This document shows, piece by piece, positions 59,860 through 64,000 of a stretch of DNA of 64,000 nt. The stretch is from Pelodera strongyloides. Its lineage: Eukaryota > Nematoda > Chromadorea > Rhabditida > Rhabditidae. A program made the position numbers and the translations under genes. Every line of letters starts with the position of its first letter. Positions within the stretch are counted from its first letter, which is position 1. The stretch lies in the NCBI GenBank assembly GCA_036852015.1, contig JAANDG010000042.1, forward strand, positions 1 to 64,000, written 5' to 3'. Below the pieces are notes generated by a model. The model did not search any database, was not told the DNA's origin, and was given only the letters and a program-made list of their open reading frames with translations.

Positions 59860-60470
59860 ACGGCATATTCGCGGCGGCTATAGGGCGGCTATTTAGGCGG
59901 CTATTCGGCGACAAGAGAAGTCTGAAGGCGCGACAATCATTGAAGGCGGGGCGAACTCGCCGGATAGCCGCCGAATAGCCGCCGAATAGCCGCCGGACAC
60001 TCTCTCGGCCAGAGAAAAATACCTTTCTTCCGAAAAAAAATATATAAACGATAAAAAAATGAAATTGACCAACATGCCCGAAGTCACGCTTTACAAAATT
60101 GTATCGAGACACACAGTATGGTGTTAAGGTCTCGTCTCGGGGTTAGTGCTAACCTCAAACTTGGGTAATTAAACCGACTGAGGCCCCGCATTCCGCTCTC
60201 AAAAGAGAAATATGAGTCGTATCGCTCGTGGGTGCACAAAACCCCGATAGCCGCCCAATACCCGCCGGATAGCCGCCGAATAACCGCCCAATAGCCGCCG
60301 CATTTTCGCCTGAAACAAGCAAGTTCGCAGCGGCTATCGGGCGGCTATCTGATAGCCGCCGCATTTTCGCCTGTTTTGGCGAGTTCGCGGCAGGTTTATC
60401 CTCGCCGAATAGCCGCCACTTTTGCGGAGCGAACTTGCCAAGGCCCAGATAGCCGCCGCGAACATGCCGT
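59860..60470. mobile_element. Foldback element rich in GCGGCTAT motifs, 611 bp
   Basis: The ends are inverted repeats: ACGGCATATTCGCGGCGGC at 59860 and the reverse complement ACGGCATGTTCGCGGCGGC ending at 60470. The interior contains more than a dozen copies of GCGGCTAT or ATAGCCGC, in clusters of both orientations, plus CATTTTCGCCTG repeats. Open frames through it (GGYSAAIRR-like) are artefacts of the motif. No target-site duplication is obvious. Its GC content contrasts strongly with its flanks. Confidence 0.75.
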
Positions 60471-60502
60471 CAATCATCAGAGTGTGTGAGAGGCTGAGGA
60501 GG

Positions 60503-60547
<45 letters not shown>

Positions 60548-62240
60548 AGAGTGGTTGAGGGCGTGGGTAAGGGCACGACCGCGCACCCTGGCACGGCTGC
60601 CATTCCCGCACCTGCGATGACCTTTTAGAAGAGGACGAACACCCGAACAGGACAGCCAGAGATGAACGAGTGACACCCAATGACAAATAATATACGAGTA
60701 AGAAAGGGCAAATAAGAGAAAATGAGAATGCTTTCATTAATGAACATGCAACAGTTTACGCACGAATGGGCATTTTGTTCGTAAAAATTGACGTCATTCA
60801 AAAAACGTGGTCGGTGATTATGCATAAAAACCCTCTCTGACGCTTATTTCCTATGGGCACCCATAAATTCCTCGAAGGCTGCCCAACCCCGTAATAATGT
60901 TTGCAATTGTTAAATTAAACGCATTTTCTTGATGGAGTGAATAGAAACGAGAGTGAAACTAGTAATTGTTTGAACCCCACCTTTGAAGCGTGAATTTGAA
61001 CATTGAATGAAAACAAATACACTTAGGTGTCTTATGGGTAGTATATTCTTTTTCTACACGGAAGAATGAAATGTCCTTGATGTTTTGCTGAAGTAGACAT
61101 GCAACTGAGTACCAGATGTGATGAGCACATGCTTTTGGCCCATATGCTCAAACAAATAAAAGACCAAGACGATACCAAGGAGTTCGTGGATTACATGAAG
61201 ATTCGAAGAACTTTTCTTGTTCAGAGGACATTTTTTGAAAGTCAACTGATTATGAGTCACCTCATTCGGTAGAACACATTATTATGTGCTGACTTTATGT
61301 TGCTCTGAGTGGATAATAGTTTTGACATAATTCAAATTCTCCCACCAGAGGGAGAATGTTAATTAACAACACAAATTATTATTCACTGACAGACTATCTG
61401 CATACAAAATAGACAGACAAAACAAGGACATCAAAACCCGACCCAACCGAACACATCCATTTTACAGTCTTTTTCGCAAGCCTTAATCGAAAGCAAGCAA
61501 TGCTTAGTGAAGAAAATCAGAGTTCCAAAATGATAAGTTGAAACCCATTGATAAGAAGTAGTAAAAATAGCAACCACAGAGAAGGTAGTCAAGGATTTGC
61601 AGAACGTGAAAGCATGGCTATTTTACAAAGAAAGGTCTTAACGGGAGGCGAACGTAACAACCAAATCCACTGCATTATGTAGAGGGAAATACGCATGCCC
61701 GGAACGTGGTCGTAGATCCCATTTTTCAATGGGTCCGTTTTGGATAGAATGTGGGAGACGAGTTGCTAAGTGCGAGACACTGCAAATGGGTGGTGCCTAG
61801 CAAGAGAGTACTAACTACTATAGCGACGGAAAAACAGAGGGCTGATGGCAATAGTAGGGAAGTTATCTTAACTTCAAGATGTTGTCTACCATTGAGTAGT
61901 AGAACAGCCGAAAATAACAGTCGGGTTAGGCTAACAGACTGGTGCCAATTTTATTGTTACATAGTTTGAGCGTTTTGTCGCTTGTTGTGCCACTCTTTGT
62001 TTAATTGAGGAAATCGTTGTCAGCCGCTGAACATACAATATAAAAATGTGCAAAACCCGCAAGTGCAGAAAAGGGAATTGGAACGGTTTGAACGGGACGA
62101 ATGATTAAAAAATACGGCCGATATGGGAGATCAATACACACAGAATGTCGATGGTAGGGTGGAACGCTTGTAGAGAATCGCTGCTTCTACATTTAAAGGC
62201 TCAGGCCCACGTAAGCAAAGTTATTCCACATTTTCTACAA
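60471..62240. other. Spacer right of the GCGGCTAT element
   Basis: Contains the GA microsatellite and, at 60540-60660, a moderately GC-rich stretch that on the - strand carries a donor-like CGCAG|GTGCGG. It could be a 5' UTR exon of the Pumilio gene, but nothing links them directly. The remainder to 62240 is AT-rich and without a supported gene. Confidence 0.4.
60500..60547. repeat. GA dinucleotide microsatellite with a G run
   Basis: About 20 GA units followed by a run of G. The Leu/Ser-rich and Arg/Glu-rich open frames here are artefacts of the repeat. Confidence 0.9.
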
Positions 62241-62547
62241 GAAACTGCAGCATTTCACTAATCTGATGGTTCAAACTGTAGTGAAATATGGAAGTTATTA
62301 GCGAAACCAGATCCCTAGATATGAGCGGTGGTTATCAACCTCGGCACATTTGTTTGATTGCCATGATGAGTGCTATTGAGTCGGATCTGCATGTAAATTA
62401 TATCTCCAATTATTTTCTGTGCAATAGTCTCCAAAGGAAATATTGTTGCGAAGCGGATGTTTGTTCAAAAATCCACGGTTCATATCTGGAGGTACAATTT
62501 TGCCAAAAACTTCTGCATTTCACTACAGTATAAAATGCGGTTTCTGC
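62241..62547. mobile_element. Inverted-repeat element, copy 2 of the 47460-47680 family
   Basis: Shares TAGTGAAATATGGAAGTTAT at its left arm and CCACGGTTCAT followed later by AACTTCTGCATTTCACTACA at its right arm. The ends form an inverted repeat (CTGTAGTGAAAT / ATTTCACTACAG). It is longer than copy 1 and has a different centre, including a short meaningless open frame. Confidence 0.7.
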
Positions 62548-64000
62548 TTTCATTATTTTAAAAACATGTAGTTATGTCACAGAATACCATTATATTTTTT
62601 AAGTGCGGTTGTGCCTTTAAAGCGTACTGGCATTATTGAAACCAAAAATCTTAGGATTGGTGTTACTTTATTATTCACAAGATAACTTGGAAAATTCAAC
62701 GGTTGTTACTTCGCATTGTAAAGAAAGACATTGTTAACCTAGCCAAACTGAAATGGCACACTCCTACATGGTTTGGAATAGTTTGATAACATTCCAAGTA
62801 GAAATGTTATAGTTAGAATGACAATTGTATTCGGGGGTGGGGTGACTAACGGGCGGTGGGACCGCATCCCATATAGACGGAATTTATATGAGAAGACTAT
62901 ACACCCTGAATTTAGGGAAGAAATGGAGAGGATGTGAGAAAAAGGGGCCTCCCTGCCGGGCAGATGGACCTACTTGTATTGTATGCAAATGCAGAAATGG
63001 GTCGGGGCGGATATTATCCCATGTACCCGAATTCTATTGGGCCACTAAGGAATGAGAAAACCTCGTCAGTTGCTTTGATTAAACCCAATGTGTAAGTGTT
63101 CCGATGCATCACTTGCTGATGTGAAGTGAGGTTTTTTCTCCAACAAGTTTCATATTGTGAGTGAAGACTGCTTTGACTTGTTTTTCTTCTTCTATTGATT
63201 GAAAAAGAGTGAACATAAAAAGTGGGAAAAGTAGCTGGTTTGTTGAAAAAAATGGACAAAAGTAAAAACATAGAAAATTAGTCGGTATCGATAAAAAATA
63301 CCTATTAAAACAGGCATATACAAAATGAAGTGAACGTTATGTTGTTAAAGAGTCAACACTTTTTGCGGTGCAAAAAAAGGAACATTGGTGTGAACACTGT
63401 CCCGACGGCAGGCGCTCAAAAAATAAACCAAAGTCGTATGAATACACTGCCAAAATGGAACATTGTAAATTAACTACCAGCCGCACAATTGATTTATTGG
63501 AATAGACGTTTACACTATATCTTTAAAACGTATGAGGGCTCTACTGTTAAAATGCTGAAAATAAAATATCAATCATTGCCAGTACGAGAACATGGAATGT
63601 GATACGAAGAAAACTCATCTGGTACTGAAAAAGGGGCATTCATGGAATTGGTCATCTCATTCATATGTCTTACGGATGGTGCGTATGCAATGGCGCCCGG
63701 AGTGTTCTATAGCCTACCTAATACTTGCGAGCAATAGGAAATGCTAAACCGTGAGTTCAGCACCCAAGGAAATTGAACAGTGTTGACGTTCGATATTTAA
63801 ACAGGCGAGTAAAGGGTTTGTGAGCAAACAGATGAGCAAAACCGCTGAAAGGAAAGTATGGGAAGAATATATGAAGTATTTTGCAGCTGCCTGAATAGTC
63901 TGCCTGAATAGTTGACCTTATTATCAGGGCTGCTTTCGAACACTGTCCGCAATCAATCTTATCAAAACCTAAGACACAATATCAAACGCGTTTTTCTCTT
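62548..64000. other. Right flank without a supported gene
   Basis: AT-rich DNA with only short open frames, none with splice context or a recognisable domain. A G-rich patch around 62831-62860 (GGGGGTGGGG) is unexplained. Confidence 0.5.

Noticed and set aside
59858..60603. Protein-coding frames of 64-89 codons in the GCGGCTAT element
   Set aside because: They translate the octamer repeat and the GA microsatellite. No splice signals or family match.

Overview
The window looks like nuclear DNA from a nematode. Evidence: five protein-coding genes split into many small exons (mean about 110 nt in the largest gene), mostly short introns with TTTCAG/TTTTAG acceptors; an IFT172/OSM-1 gene with an RFX/DAF-19 X-box about 90 bp before its start codon; and a MEC-17-type tubulin acetyltransferase. 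I cannot resolve the genus; the very high exon number (47 in IFT172) argues against C. elegans itself. All exon maps below were assembled by hand by joining splice sites in frame and comparing with remembered family patterns.

Layout. 1-9727: no gene found; foldback element (954-1077), poly-C tracts and a MITE-like element (7849-8646). 9728-13634 (+): a 12-exon C2H2 zinc-finger gene. It converges on IFT172 (15022-25144, -; 47 exons, 1742 aa). Upstream on the same strand follow mec-17/ATAT (26072-28619; 7 exons, 262 aa) and PTGES2 (30591-32731; 9 exons, 349 aa). 33.2-36.4 kb holds two inverted-repeat elements and a doubtful small gene. 36.74-41.27 kb is a tandem satellite of about 28 units, each carrying two conserved dyads. 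41.3-46.2 kb is AT-rich and mostly empty. 46.2-53 kb is a rearranged block: gene fragments that look like exons of an unidentified family, a segmental duplication that carries a tRNA-like half molecule, several inverted-repeat elements, and an unusual element built from CTACCCC/GGGGTAG motifs flanked by 15-bp direct repeats. 54611-58204 (-): the body of a Pumilio-type PUF gene with all eight repeats; its first coding exon was not found. 58.2-64 kb: non-coding, with a GCGGCTAT-rich foldback element and a second copy of the 47.5-kb inverted-repeat family.

How the genes relate: IFT172 (anterograde/retrograde ciliary transport adaptor) and MEC-17 (acetylates alpha-tubulin Lys40 in microtubules of touch neurons and cilia) both act on the sensory neuron cytoskeleton and lie next to each other on one strand. 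PTGES2 and Pumilio have no obvious link to them. Most of the novelty lies in the repeats: the satellite at 36.7-41.3 kb and the elements at 50.0-50.75 and 59.9-60.5 kb.
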